From: Cacajao melanocephalus
Lineage: Eukaryota; Chordata; Mammalia; Primates; Pitheciidae
Direction of reading: 5' to 3'
NCBI GenBank assembly: GCA_963573385.1
Contig: CAUYLG010022041.1
Coordinates: 53,415 to 117,414, forward strand
DNA length: 64,000 bases
The position numbers were made by a program, and so were the translations under genes. The notes beneath the pieces are model-generated. The model ran no database searches and was not told where the DNA came from. It was given only the letters and a program-made list of their open reading frames with translations. Below are positions 24,401-37,583 of this stretch, one piece after another (position 1 is the stretch's first letter; every line of letters starts with the position of its first letter).

Positions 24401-25035
24401 GGAAGTCATTGATATCCACATTATATGAAGTTCCTCTATAAAATATTCTTTATAATTTGACCAAACACATGCCTAGTTTAAATTTAGGCAGCTGTCCAGT
24501 AATGTATGTAATCTTATATTTACTAAGTTTGAGATTTCATTGTATATATTATTTGATCTCTCCAATAGACAGTTGACTCAGTCAAGCCTCATTGAGCCTC
24601 CTGACTCTTTCAAATGTGACTTTCTTCTTGGTACACTTCTTTAGACTTTTAGTGAAGACCTACTTTTTTCTCCCAATTGACCTGCCTGCCTTTATCCTTT
24701 CTTACCACAGTCTGCTGTAAATGATTCCACTAACACCATCTTTCATCAGCATTTTTCACACTGTGGGCCAGCTGTGTTAGGTTCTAAAGAAGAATATTAT
24801 TATACCCAGGAAACATAATTTCCAAAGTTGAAATTTATTCCTTGGAAAATAACTACACATAATGGGCTACTTATGGATGGTAGTTTCCATGTTCAGTGCT
24901 AAATTTACAAATGTATTCCTGTTCAAATACCCGTTGAAAACCCAGAAACCTAGGACTAGTTTCCAAGAATGTTTCCTGATTTCTAATATGTTAAATCTAA
25001 GAATTTATAAGATATCTTCATGTTCCCAAATATAC
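21413..25035. other. no gene; unique sequence with minor repeats
   Basis: 22000-22590 is less AT-rich and carries a 121-residue plus-strand frame (22216-22581) without a recognised domain. A (CAAA)n run lies at 23919-23944. 24590-24720 is pyrimidine-rich and possibly an L2 relic. Nothing else is recognised. Confidence 0.45.
23919..23944 (+). repeat. (CAAA)n simple repeat
   Basis: Six uninterrupted caaa-type units after 'ggctttaaaa'. Confidence 0.93.
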
Positions 25036-25231
25036 CCATCTCAACTTCAGCACTACTGACCTTTGGGACCAAATAATTCTTTATTAAGGTGCTATTCTAT
25101 GTACTTCAGAATGTATAGCAAATCACTGGTCTCTGCAAACCAGATGTCAGTAGCAACCCTTTCCCTCACCCCCAGAGTTGTGTCTCCATGTGTCTCCTTG
25201 GGGCAAAATTATCCCCAGTTGAGAATCATTG
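25036..25231 (-). mobile_element. MER5A-type hAT MITE, near full length
   Basis: Antisense MER5A: 'cagcactactgacctttggg', 'aataattctttatta', 'ggtctctgcaaaccagatgtcagtagcaacc' (split), 'agttgtgtctccatgtgtctcc', 'ccagttgagaatcattg'. At about 195 bp it is close to the ~189-bp family length, with hAT-type termini at both ends. Confidence 0.88.
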
Positions 25232-25439
25232 ATCTAGAGCCTTCATAGAGGAAAATATTCCACTTTCCTCTCTCTGTGCATACATTATAACAAGTGGAAG
25301 TGGGAAATCAAGCAACAGAAACTCTTTTGCTCATTTCCTCTGCCAAACTTTGAGGACCATGCCAGTTTGAGAGAGAGTATTCTCAGTGACTTTTAGTTAG
25401 GACCAGGTGATATATCTCTTACTGGCTATTTTTTTTTTC

Positions 25440-25525
25440 CTCACTATTTCTGTGATTTTGAACAAGTTTCTGAAAGTCAATACTTTTGATTCCTTGTTTA
25501 CAAATTAGAAGTATTGACAGAAGAG
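25440..25525 (+). mobile_element. probable MIR fragment
   Basis: 'tgtgattttgaacaagtttct' and 'gattccttgtttacaaattagaag' resemble the central MIR (tgtgaccttgggcaagtta ... cctcatctgtaaaatgg). Short and diverged. Confidence 0.4.
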
Positions 25526-25639
25526 AGTGTTCTATGTTCTTTATAATGTAGTGAATCTATGCTACCTACTTTATTCATTTGTTTTAAGGATAAATTGCGA
25601 TACATGCAAATAAAATCAAAAGTTTACTATTAAAATGCC

Positions 25640-25800
25640 TGTAGAAATGCAAGCACTACCTGTTCATGTCATTCCTCTTTCAGGCAACCTGTTACTTTTC
25701 CATCCCTTTATAAGCCCAATGTAAAACTCATTCTTTCCAGAAGCACTTTCTCAGTTAGGTAGTCCCTCATTCCAAATTGTGTAACTCTTCTTTTGGAATT
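25640..25800 (+). mobile_element. probable L2 fragment
   Basis: 'tgttcatgtcattcctct', 'caacctgttacttttccatccc' and 'aagcccaatgtaaaactcattc' parallel the L2 ORF2 C-terminal block (gatcatgtcactcc ... ctccaatggcttccc ... ataaaatccaaactcc). Confidence 0.5.
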
Positions 25801-26929
25801 TTCTTCACAGCCAGTTTATGAGTCATTCAAGGAAATAAGTCTCATTACTTTGGAATCACACCTCGTTTGGAACCCCAAATAGAATTGCATGACTTGGTCA
25901 TTCACTTAATTCACTAGATTTGGTTTCAAAAGACTTCCAGTATTTCCAACACGAAAATCAATGTTCAAAAGATGAAGATTTGTCACCTTTGCCTAAGGTG
26001 GAAAGATTGTGCCATAGGCGGTGAGGAGAATGGCAAAGGGGACATTTCATATGGTTTTCAGTCACAGAACCTTGAGAGACTGAGTCTCTTGGTAGTAAAA
26101 ATAATCACTTTGAAGGTAGATTATTATGATTTGAGTTTAGTTTGAGTTTGAACAACTTATCGCACAATTTTTTTGCGTCACGTGTGTGTATGAGGTTGTG
26201 CATCCTTACAGATCTGTTTTCCCTGTTAATTTGTGGCTCCTGTCCTCAACTTTCTTCTTCTCCTGTTCTGCGTGCTCTCTTGACTTAGCCACCACCTTAG
26301 TTAAACCCGACTCTGTTTTTAACCTGTGCTTTCTCTTACGCAGTTCAATGTGGCCAAGGTGAAACACACATCCCCTTGATAGTTTCACTTTAAAGCCATA
26401 ACCAGGAACCTTAAGTGAGCTTCCAATGCTGCCTGACAACTTTCTTCTGTTTCCCTAGTTCCTGGATATATCTTTCTTCGAACCTAGACTGTTCTTTCTT
26501 GTCTCCTTTCCTTTTTTTAAGCCCTTCCTACTTTCTGTCTCAACATAACTCTGAACGGATAATCTTGATTTCTACCATACTGAGACAAATGAAGTAATCA
26601 ATCAAGAGAACATCCACAGACCCCATCATGTCTTGAGCCCCTTCTGCCTGCAGTGGTACCTCCTGTACTCTTTCTCTTCTGTTAGCAGCTGAGCTACCCC
26701 TGCTCCTCCCCAGAATCAATCCTTCCGCTGTGCATGAGTGCCCACCTACTCTGGCCTGTAGAAGGGGGCTGCTCCAGGGCATCTACCTTCTCCCATCAGC
26801 ATCATGCTTCTCCTTTTTACTGGATCGTTCTCAGTGGCACAGAAATGTATTTTAAAAACAGCAATCCCTTGATCCTAGTCCCCTTTGCTCTTAGCTTCTC
26901 AGACCTCTGTCCCTCAGGTTAGCAAACCT
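25801..26929. other. no recognisable feature
   Basis: Unique sequence. 26210-26900 is pyrimidine-rich on the plus strand and may hold the decayed upstream part of the L2 that becomes recognisable after about 26930. Confidence 0.45.
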
Positions 26930-27290
26930 TCCTGAAAAAGTACTTTACGCTCTTCCCATCCTCTCTGACATTCACTCCAGCCAGGCGTATGCCTTCACCA
27001 TAACACCCAAACTGCTCTTGCTAAAGGCACCCGTTGGCCTCATGTGGCTAGGTGTACTAGGAACTCTTCAGTCTTTATGTTACTCGGCCAAGTGACAGAT
27101 TATATAGCTGTTCATCACTTCCTCCTCTCTGAAATACTTCGCTTGGTTTCCGGATTCTCTTTTCTTTTGATTTTTCTCCTTTACTTGTTGCTGCTTCTCA
27201 GTCTCTTGCTCGTTCCCTTTCTTCTTCCTGGCTTTTCAATATTAGAGGACCCAGGGCTTATGCTAAATCATCTTTCCCTTCCATAGCTAT
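26930..27290 (+). mobile_element. L2 LINE, 5' segment of split copy
   Basis: L2 ORF2 remnants. The frame around 27044-27286 retains a decayed trace of the L2 reverse-transcriptase segment normally reading DTVDHSLLLETL, seen here as IAVHHFLLSEIL, followed by the 'wfssYLtgR'-like stretch. Stops and frameshifts abolish coding. The element is interrupted at 27290 by a MaLR LTR and resumes at 27700. Confidence 0.75.
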
Positions 27291-27694
27291 TGACATGGTT
27301 TGGATCTGTGTCCTCACCCAAATCTCATGTCAAATCGTATTCACAGTTTGGAGATGGGGCCTGGTGGGAGGTGATTGGATCACAGTGGGGGAGTTCTTAT
27401 GAGTGGATTAGCTACAGTCCCTCGGTGTCGTTCTCCTGAGAGTCAGTGAGTTATCGTGAGATTTGGTTGTTTAAAAGTGTGTCACCTCCCCTTCGCCCTC
27501 CTGCTCCGGCCATGTAAGATGTGCCTGCTTCCCCGTCACCTTCTACCATGATTGTAAGTTCCCTGAGGCCTCCCCAGAGGGAGAAGCCGCTATGCTTCCT
27601 GTACAGCTTGCAGAACTGCGAGCCAATTAAACCTCTTTTCTTATACATTACCCAGTCTCAGGTATTTATAGCAGTGCAAGAATGAACTGATACA
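27291..27694 (+). mobile_element. solo MaLR LTR (MST/THE1 group) with 5-bp TSD
   Basis: A complete LTR, from 'tgacatggtttgg' (27291) to '..gaactgataca' (27694). Inner landmarks are 'cccaaatctcatg', 'gggcctggtgggagg', 'ggccatgtaagatgtgcctgc', 'ccaattaaacctc' and 'acccagtctcagg'. The 5-bp direct repeat gctat flanks it at 27286-27290 and 27695-27699. No internal region remains, so it is a solo LTR left by LTR-LTR recombination. At 404 bp it suits an MST-group LTR. Confidence 0.92.
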
Positions 27695-27699
27695 GCTAT

Positions 27700-28830
27700 C
27701 TTTACTTCCTTGAGGGTTTTATTCAGTACTATTTCCTGTGATACCATCTGTATGTTGAGGATTCCCAAACATGTATCAACAGCCCAGAGTTAGTTCTGAA
27801 TTCCAGCCTTGTATATCATGCTCTCCTTATACATTCTCCACCTGAATACCAGATGGGCAGCACAAAGTCAGCAAGTCAAAACTGAACTCTTGATTTTCTT
27901 TGTTATACCACCCCCACCCCTGGTTCTTCTTATCTGTGTTAATGACGACTTCATCATTCCAATTGCTCTGGTCAACATCCTTGATTCCTTTTTCTCATAC
28001 CCCTTGTTCAATCCACAGGAAATCTTGTCAAATCTATCTGCAAAATATGTCCAGAATCTGGACCCCTTCTCACCACTTCTACTGCTACCACCCTAGCCAA
28101 AACAATCCCTTATTTTTCTGAAATATCTCAGCAACTGAGTAACTGGAATTCATAATTTTACTCTTGTTCCTTGATGCTCTGTTCTGTCATTAACAAATTA
28201 TCCACAATGATCCCTTTAAGTGTCCTGTTCAGTAGTGTCCCTCCACTACTCAGACTATTTTCTTCCCTCTTAGAATAAAAATGTTTGTGTTTTCAATGGC
28301 TTGCAAAGACCTACATGATCTGACCTCACCCCTGCTTTCTACCTACTTTAACCTCTATGATCTTAATTTACCCCTGCAGTTCAAAACACTGACCTTCATA
28401 ATGTTCATCGAACACTTCAGGAACACAGCTGCCCTTGGACATTGCGTCATCTGTTCCCTTAGCCTGGACTCTGTTTTGTGACATTTGCATAGCTAACTCC
28501 CTCCCCTCCTGAACTCCACCTTCCTGCCGAGCGTGACCCTCACCACTCTGCAACTGTGACCCACACCCACTGTATCTCCCTCTCTTGCCTGTGCTCCCAA
28601 TGGTCAACTCTTTTCCCTATTTTTATAGTACTGATTTTCTTCTCATGTATCATCTAAATATTATTCTAATCTAGTTATTTCTCATGGCCTGCCTCCCCTA
28701 GGACAGTATGAGCTTCATGAAGGAAGGGAGTTATTTCTTTCTTTCCTGTTTTATTCCCTGATTTATTTCAGGGCTTAGAATCATACCCAATTATACTCAT
28801 AATAAGAGTCCAGTTAATATTTTCAAAGTA
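27700..28830 (+). mobile_element. L2 LINE, 3' segment of split copy
   Basis: This continues the 26930-27290 L2. The frame at 27809-28096 keeps VKTELLIFFVIPPPP, like the L2 'mSKTELLIFPPKPAPP', and NILDSFFSYP near the 'NLGVILDSSLSL' position. Then come 'atggcttgcaaagacctacatgatctgacctc' (split; 28297 on), 'gttcatcgaacacttcagg' and the 3'UTR 'gtatgagcttcatgaaggaagggag'. Coding capacity is lost. Confidence 0.82.
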
Positions 28831-29639
28831 AACAATAATTAAATGTCTGTAAAGAGTTGCCTGTTAAATATGAGTGATCATTGTCTTTTAGGGAATTCAA
28901 ACTTACTTGAGGTAAGGGATTTCACTTTTTGCTTATAATGTTAGAATAATTAGAACATATTTTTTCATGCAGAAGGTGCTCAATAAATGCTTCCCAGATG
29001 ATGCACATTTACAAATATAATGCTTCCAACGCTAATTTCAATGTGGAGTTCTCTATAAGTCTTTTTTTCTACAAAAGTTTCAGAACATTGAGTCAAAGTG
29101 AAGTAGACTTATACACATGGCAAAGTGATCTAGGATAAAGTAATGTTTCCGTTTCTTTTACTGACTAGCAATTATAACAATGGAAATGTCACAGTGACAA
29201 TATGCACTGTTGGTAGATAGAAACTGGTGCAAATAGCTTGAAATTATAAACACTTTGCATGGAATTATTCAACAGCTTTCTCAGTGCAGGCAGTGATCAC
29301 TAAATTACATTAATAAGCAAGTAGGAAATTGATGAAACAAAACTTGATTATTTTTAGAAAAGCAGTAGAAAAATAGGTCACAATTGTGTCAAATTTGTAT
29401 AATCCTAGAAACCCAAGAGGCAGCTGGGACATGGGAACTATGCACAAACACTGCTGATGGACTAAATCCCAAGTGAGGTAAATGGGCAAGGTAATTCTTA
29501 GCTGTCAAAACTGAGATCAAAACCACACTTTTAGACCCCGTGAGGATGAACAGAAACAGACGCTTTGTCATCAGTCCGGTTTTCAAGGCTTTTACTTTTC
29601 ATTGAAAAGAAATTTTACGATGAATCACTCCAGCAGTAC
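28831..29639. other. mostly unique; short L2/MIR-type tail
   Basis: 'agaaggtgctcaataaatgcttcc' at about 28971-28994 resembles the end of an L2 or MIR. The rest is AT-rich unique DNA. Confidence 0.5.
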
Positions 29640-30410
29640 ATAAACAATCCTCCTTAATCCTCTCTCCACATTGTCTCTCATCCCTCTCTGGAATCTCTCT
29701 CCCTTATACAGAGGTAACCACTTTGTATTATTTAGAGTGGCTCTCTTAATCAATTTATATGCATTTGCAGCTACATATTTGTGTGTGTACATAAATGTAT
29801 GCACCCCCACACAAATGCACATGCATATGTTTTATAGATAGTGAGTATAATAGATGTATTAGTTTAGAAGTATTATTTTACCTAATTCTATGTTTTGGAG
29901 ATATGTATTTGTCATTACCTATGAATCTATCATTCTTTTTTAAGGTTTCTCAATTTTTAATTTTTGTGGTTAGATAGAAGGTGTATATACTTATATCTCT
30001 TTCTTAGCAGTGGCTATATAATATTTCATGGAAGAAATACATCACAGTTTATTGGTTCTTCTAGAATTGGTTGATTTCTGAGTTCTTCTGGTTTTTAAAA
30101 TTTAGGTATAATGCAAAAGAGAACATTTTGTGTGCATATGGTAGTGCTTCCATAGACAGGATTTCTGAGAAGCAGAACTACTGAGTCCACAGAATGTGAA
30201 TTTTACATTTGATACTTGATGCTAAATTGCCTCCATGAGTGTTTCACCACTTTATGTTCCAATCTCTTATGTTTGAGTTTCTATTTCCCTATTTCCTCAC
30301 CAAGACTAGGTATTACCCATTCTTTCAAATTTTCCCAATCTGCTGGGGAGATAGAAATTACTTCTGGTTTTGTCAAGGCACTTTATTTTCAATTCTTTGA
30401 CATTAGATGA
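29640..30410 (-). mobile_element. old L1 (L1M/L1ME-like) 3' region
   Basis: Antisense L1: 'gaggtaaccactttgtatt', 'gcagtggctatataatatttcatgg', 'gtttattggttcttc..', 'ggatttctgagaagcagaactactgag', 'gctaaattgcctccatgagtg', 'ctcaccaagactagg'. These follow in order the 3' part of old L1 ORF2/3'UTR read backwards. It is highly diverged, so mammalian-age rather than primate-age. Confidence 0.75.
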
Positions 30411-31260
30411 ATTCACAAGTTTAAAAAATATATACCTAGTAGTAGATGCCATTGTTTTTTTCTTTAGCATTTACTACTTTTCTTCATTTTACTTTTTTTT
30501 TTTTTCCCATTCACCCAAATGTTTACCCTAAGACAGGGAGTCATTTAGGCATAGAGAAAAGTGAGAGAGAAAGAAGGAAAATTGGCACTTTCTACTCCTC
30601 CCCTGCTTTTACTTTTTAAGAAAAGAGAAGAAAGAACTTAATAATTTAGAAATGCTATACTAATGATTATTAGATTTGGTCCCATGTTATAATTATTAGG
30701 CCCTTCTGGTTCTGTTTAGTTTTGTGTTAGTACTGATATTAATCTGCCCCACCAGAGATCTTAATTTAATTGTCAGTTTAACCATATTTTATTTGAGATG
30801 TTAATTTAATTGTAATTTAATTGAGGCAGAGTTAGAGAAAATTGTGTTTTGTTTTTTCTTACTTTCTATGTGTTAGTATTGAGAACTCTTATTTTTGGGA
30901 ACTCCATATATATTTTCTGGTTTTGGCTCAAAACCTCAGACAGTCACTTTGTTAGAACCAGGAGCTGGGAGGATTCACATAGACTTGCTGTAGACACCTA
31001 GGTAGGCTGGTGACTTTTCCAGGTGTGTTTCAGGTTACCTCATTTGCCTAGGTTACCTGGTTTATGCCACATATAGTCTACATTTACTTTTTAAGCTGAA
31101 AACAATATTTTAGAATATCTCTTTCACTCAATTATAATATATATGCATACACATTAATTCTCTCTATATACATATAGTATACATGTAGTCATCTTCATAG
31201 TAGTGTGTATATGTATGTGTGTATATATATAGTAAAATCAAATCATGTATTGTGTTTTGG
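30411..31260. other. AT-rich, nothing recognised
   Basis: A poly(T) run lies near 30492-30506 and TA-rich sequence near 31130-31235. No gene or named repeat. Confidence 0.5.
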
Positions 31261-31810
31261 CTTCAGAATCAGGGTTTTCAGGTTCCACCACGGGACCATG
31301 GATATTTATGTGGGTGGAATACATGAGGAAGGTAATAATTTTCCTTGTTCTTGGCCACAACACTGTAAGCATTGCCTTTCTCTTGAAAATAACTGCTTAG
31401 TCTATCTGTTGGTTTTACACATAGTCTTCTTATGTACCATTGCACAACAAGCTATTGCAAGACTCACGTTTAGAATAACAACGTCAACTTATGTTGCTCC
31501 TGAATCTGCATCTTTGTCAGGGTTTGGTGGGGACAGCTCACGTGCATTCTACAGGATGTTGGCAGGGCAGCTGGCTCACATGGATGAAGGATCCACAGCC
31601 ATGATGAGTCCTTCATATGGCTGCAAGTTGGTGCTGGTTTTGGGGTCCTCCACATGTGGGCCTCTACCCAACCCTTCCTTATTTTCAAGAGAAAGGCAGT
31701 GCTTAGAGTATTACAGCCAAGAATGGGGGAATTTATTACCTTTGTCATCTCTTCTGCCCCTGTAAATATCCATGGTCCCATGGTGGAACCTGAAAACCTT
31801 GATTCTGAAT
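31261..31810. repeat. 48-bp inverted repeat, ~450-bp spacer
   Basis: 31261-31308 and 31763-31810 are reverse complements at about 45 of 48 positions. The shared core is 'ggttttcaggttccacca' followed by 'gggaccatggatattta'. Weaker inverted similarity extends outwards through 'gtaaaatcaaa' / 'ttgattttat' and TA-rich flanks. The spacer contains an MLT1-like relic. The arms could be termini of a DNA transposon or an inverted duplication. I do not recognise the family. Confidence 0.85.
31435..31730 (-). mobile_element. MLT1-like MaLR LTR relic
   Basis: 'accattgcacaacaagctatt', 'cacatggatgaaggatccacag' and 'ctccacatgtgggcctctaccc' match antisense MLT1 landmarks (tactgcacaacaaatta ... ggaaggatccgcttcc ... 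ccacgtgggcctctcc). A 186-residue frame (31205-31765), the longest in the window, runs through it and both inverted-repeat arms. It has no protein-family features and I do not treat it as a gene. Confidence 0.6.
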
Positions 31811-33074
31811 CTGAAACAAATGCTTGATTTTATAATGTATATATAAACTTAATGAATAGACATGTATATTAGAATTGGGAAAGAGAGAGAGTTCCAAAAT
31901 GTTTATGTTCCCTTTTCTGCTTAAAAAGAGGCTGAGTAATCTAGCAATGTGAGGTAACCAGAAACACACCTTGAAAAGTCACCAATGTGCTGGTCATTCT
32001 GTTCAAGGGCTGCCAGTGTCTTCAGATCTGGGTAAAACCCAACACAGCCTCACTGGGAGCATAGACTTACTTCTACATGGGAAGAAATTCAAACAAACTA
32101 GGGCCAAGTTTCTAACAGACAGCATGAAACAAAATCCTTATTTATACATTTATTCGTTCATTCACATAAAATAAATCTTGGGTGTGTTTTGTAAAACTTC
32201 ATCCCTAACGTGGTCTTCAGTATGTAAAAATAAGAGCAGATACTTAGGAAAAGCTGCTGCCAGCAACACTGCAGACACGTAGATATAATTACTGGAATTT
32301 ATCTGCAGCTTCCAAAACAATCTTTACTCCCATTGAGTGCTCATCACCCATGTGAGTAGATGAATATAAAATTCACTTAATGCATTTTTAAGAAACCATG
32401 CTCTCAGTACATGTACTGGGTTATGATTTGTTTTACTGATCTGTTAAAGGTTTCATAGTTGATGAAGTGACATATTCTTGGTCAGTTAGTGACATCCTCT
32501 TGAACTAATGAACAGAAGATTTTATTAGTGACTTACATCTTGAATCATTTTTATTTGTTCAGTGTACATTAGGGAGATTTCACCAGGGGATTTGGGTGAC
32601 AAATTTATGAAACAAATATGAAAATGAAAGGGTATCAGTCTAAAAGCAGTTCATTCTACAAACCATTCATAATGACAGGATTTTAATCGAGTTGCAAAGC
32701 CTCGGTTAGTTCCAATTTTTTTTTACTTTTTTGTTAGTTGAGCCTATGTAATAAATATCATAAAGTGCAAATATGCATGTGAGCTAATATTAAAAATTGC
32801 TTCATTCTATCTCGAGAAATTCATCTCAGGAGCTGCTGCATGCTTCTCAAACTCTTTTACTATGACAAAGCAAATGTCACTTATTTTTGGGAGCATGGTT
32901 CATTTCAAAAGTACCCTGAGTACCTGTGCAATAGTATGCTCAGAGGATAGGACTAAGGATGGCAAATGGCCTTTTCAACGAATTCTCTGAGTACATTAAT
33001 ATATTTTTCCTGGATTGTGAATTCAGAAAACTTTAAGAAATTAATACCACTCTTTCACTTTGGGGCCATTATTA
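31811..33074. other. no recognisable feature
   Basis: AT-rich unique DNA with only short chance frames. Confidence 0.5.
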
Positions 33075-33361
33075 AGTAAGATAAAGATGACATGAACACA
33101 GACATGGAGATGCTGGACAGTCAATCTGGTAACTGAGACACCCAAGTGACTCACAGGCAGGGAACATCTACAGTGGGGACACTCGAGGCATAACGGAACA
33201 GGACAGCGTGAGATTTCATCACGCTACTTAGAACAGCATGCAATTTAAAACTTATGAATTGCTTATTTCTTCAATTTTTCATGTAATATTTTCAGACCGA
33301 AGTTAATCTTGAGTAAATGAAACTTTTGAAAGCAAAGCTGAGGATAAGGGGGACTGCTGTA
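33075..33361 (-). mobile_element. Tigger-type (TcMar) DNA transposon relic
   Basis: 'gcgtgagatttcatcacgctactt', 'caatttaaaacttatgaattg', 'atgtaatattttcagaccg' and 'ggataagggggactgctgta' follow the terminal region of a Tigger-family MITE, whose sense end reads cagta.gtccccccttatccgcgg. CpG decay is heavy, as expected for this age. Only the one terminal side is recognisable. Confidence 0.75.
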
Positions 33362-33824
33362 TCTATAAAATGGGCTATCTTTTGTACACGATAATGGTGT
33401 CATAAATTTTTCTACATTATAACAAAACCATTTACATTAAGGAGTCTACCCCAACCCCCTAAAATCTATCACTTTGGTACTTTGACACCTTGACTCTTTC
33501 ATTTATAGAAATGTTTTGGATTTTAGAAACGTGTGTTCCCCTTTTGTATTTTTGTGATTCTTGACAATAACACTTCTGAACCCTTTTTTAAATAGAATTT
33601 GATCTCCGTAAACAGGCTGGTATCCCTAGCCAACTGAGGAAAGAATCATAACGATACAGCTACTTTCCTCAAGATGATAACTTATGTGAGGATGACTATT
33701 GCTTTTTCTTACCTGCTAAAATTTAGTATTCTCTCTGTGTAGTGTCACCAAGAGCTGGACATAAAGAGCAGTTCTGTAGCTGTCAGGGCTGGGTGTACCA
33801 AGGCAGCCCATGGTGGTTGATCAA
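33362..33824. other. no recognisable feature
   Basis: Unique AT-rich sequence. Confidence 0.5.
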
Positions 33825-34010
33825 GACAGCTGTTCTGGAGTCAGAGTGACTTCTGTGCTGATCCTCATTCTGTTATTTACTTGCTGTGTGCTATCGAGTA
33901 AGTTACAACACCCCTCTGCTGCTCTTCTGTAAAATGAAGCTAACAGTGTATTATGACGAGGATTAAATAGATCATCCTTGCAGAAGGAGCTGCTGGCGTG
34001 CCTGGTGTGT
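33825..34010 (+). mobile_element. MIR SINE relic
   Basis: 'tctggagtcagagtgacttctgtg', 'acttgctgtgtgctatcgag', 'tcttctgtaaaatgaagctaac' and 'gacgaggattaaatag' match the MIR consensus in order on the plus strand. 'gtgtagctggcact' is near its 3' end. Confidence 0.82.
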
Positions 34011-34634
34011 AGCTGGCACTTTGTACATTTCCTTCCCTTCTCCTTACTTTCCGAACATATTTTTTTCTCTTATCTTCCTTTTCTATTGTCTCTTAACTTT
34101 CAAGCCAGACTATTAATTCAATGTTTCTTAAGCATCAGGATTTTTTTTTGTCTTAGAGCTACCTCCAAGCCCAAATAAGTAGAAAGTAAATTCAAAAACA
34201 AAACTACAGCTTTATAGTTTTAGTTTTATGCCTAACTGAGGCATAGAACATCACACTGGAGGAACAGTTGTTTGCCTAGATCTGTCTGATTCTAAAGTTC
34301 GTGTACTTAACCATTTGCTTACACCACTTCTTAATAAGTAAGGTTAATAAGAATTATTATACTAATTCTAAATTCCTGAAATTATAAGAGCTGTGTGGGA
34401 GAATTTGACTCCATTTATCTAAAATCATTTGATCCATGATAAAAAGAGAAATTTTCCTTGTAATTATAGCAAAAAAAAATTTCCTGAACTACTTTTTGAA
34501 TCAGGTTTTGTTTATAATAAAATACACCAATTATTGAATACTCATATGTGCCAGTATCTTTGCTGGCCTTTTTTTGGGTAAGATTATCATTTATTTTTGG
34601 TGGACATTTTTTGGTTAAGATCATTATTTAGATT
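34011..34634. other. no recognisable feature
   Basis: AT-rich sequence with weak MIR-like words near 34270-34310. Nothing firm. Confidence 0.45.
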
Positions 34635-35090
34635 TTAACTGGCAGATAAAAATATATGTGTATAGTATACAACATGTTTTTGCTACATGAATACATTGTG
34701 AAATAGTTAAGTGAATAAAAATTTGCATTAAATTGCATACTCATTTTGTGTGTGTGTGTGTGTGTGTGTGGTGAAAACATTTAAAATCTACTCTCTTTGC
34801 AATTTTAAATTATAAAATACATTGTTATTAACTACAGTCACCATAATGTACAATAGATCTCTTAAACATATTCTTCCTGTCTTACTGAATTTTTTGTCTT
34901 TTGACCAATATCTTCCCCTGACTCTCAGTCCACCAGCGCTGGTAACCACCCATCTGTTCTCTGCTTCTCTGAGTTTGACTTTTTAGGTTGCATACATGAG
35001 TGAGAGTACGCGGCATTTGTGTGTCTGTGCCTGGCCTATTTTACTTAGCATGACGGCCTACGGGTTCATCCGTGTGGTTCATTGGTCCTT
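34635..35090 (-). mobile_element. L1 3' end (L1MA/L1PB-like), antisense
   Basis: 'gttattaactacagtcaccata', 'gtacaatagatctctta', 'cttttgaccaatatcttcccc', 'gctggtaaccacccatctg', 'ctgcttctctgagtttgact' and 'acatgagtgagagtacgcgg' follow the antisense L1 3'UTR. A (GT)n run at 34747-34771 interrupts it. Confidence 0.85.
34747..34771 (+). repeat. (GT)n microsatellite
   Basis: About twelve gt units within the antisense L1 tail. Confidence 0.97.
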
Positions 35091-35242
35091 CTCATGCTTT
35101 AGCTCCCTTGATCGGCACCTCAATCTGATGAAAGAATTATTAGTATTATTCATTTTTTATGGCAGAAAATTGAGGGGTAAAAATGTGAAGGGCCTGAGAG
35201 CTTGTGGAGACTGAGTAGATTTGTTAGGTCAACTCAGGCCGC

Positions 35243-35327
35243 TTTTTTTTTTTTTTTTTTTTTTTAATACTTTGGGGTGTTATTCCGGTTGGACCATGTA
35301 GCATAATATTAGAGGTATTTCTTTCCC

Positions 35328-35367
<40 letters not shown>
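35243..35367 (-). repeat. two long poly(T) runs flanking 63 bp
   Basis: T23 at 35243-35265 and T39 at 35329-35367 enclose a 63-bp unique segment. On the minus strand these read as two successive poly(A) tails, which suggests retroposed RNA 3' ends. The sequence preceding the A39 on the minus strand (plus 35368-35453) is not a repeat I recognise. Confidence 0.9.
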
Positions 35368-35370
<3 letters not shown>

Positions 35371-35454
35371 AAGTGATGTACTATCACTGAATGCTTTAAG
35401 TAATGATACACGGCACATCCCCGACCTAATTAGAACACTAGGAGACTAGAGGAG

Positions 35455-35645
35455 TGGCCCACCTGGGGGCAGTGACTGGAAATATTTTTGGTTGTTGTAA
35501 CTGGGAGGGACGTGCTTCTGGTGTCCAGGAGGCAGAAGCAGGGCTGAGATGCTGCTAAGCATCCCACAGTGCACAGGACAGCTCCCCATGGCAAAGAACC
35601 TTCTCGTCCCCATGTTAATAGTACTGAGGGGGAGAAACCCTGCTC
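35455..35645 (+). mobile_element. MER5A-type hAT MITE
   Basis: 'acctgggggcagtgactgg', 'aatatttttggttgttg', 'gctgagatgctgctaagcatcc', 'cagtgcacaggacagctcccc' and 'gggggagaaaccctgctc' follow MER5A on the plus strand at close to full length, lacking only a clean left terminus. Confidence 0.88.

Positions 35646-37583
<1,938 letters not shown>

Noticed and set aside
31205..31765. 186-codon plus-strand frame, the longest in the window
   Set aside because: It runs through an MLT1 LTR relic and two inverted-repeat arms, has no protein-family features, and is matched by an overlapping minus-strand frame. Low-stop composition explains it.
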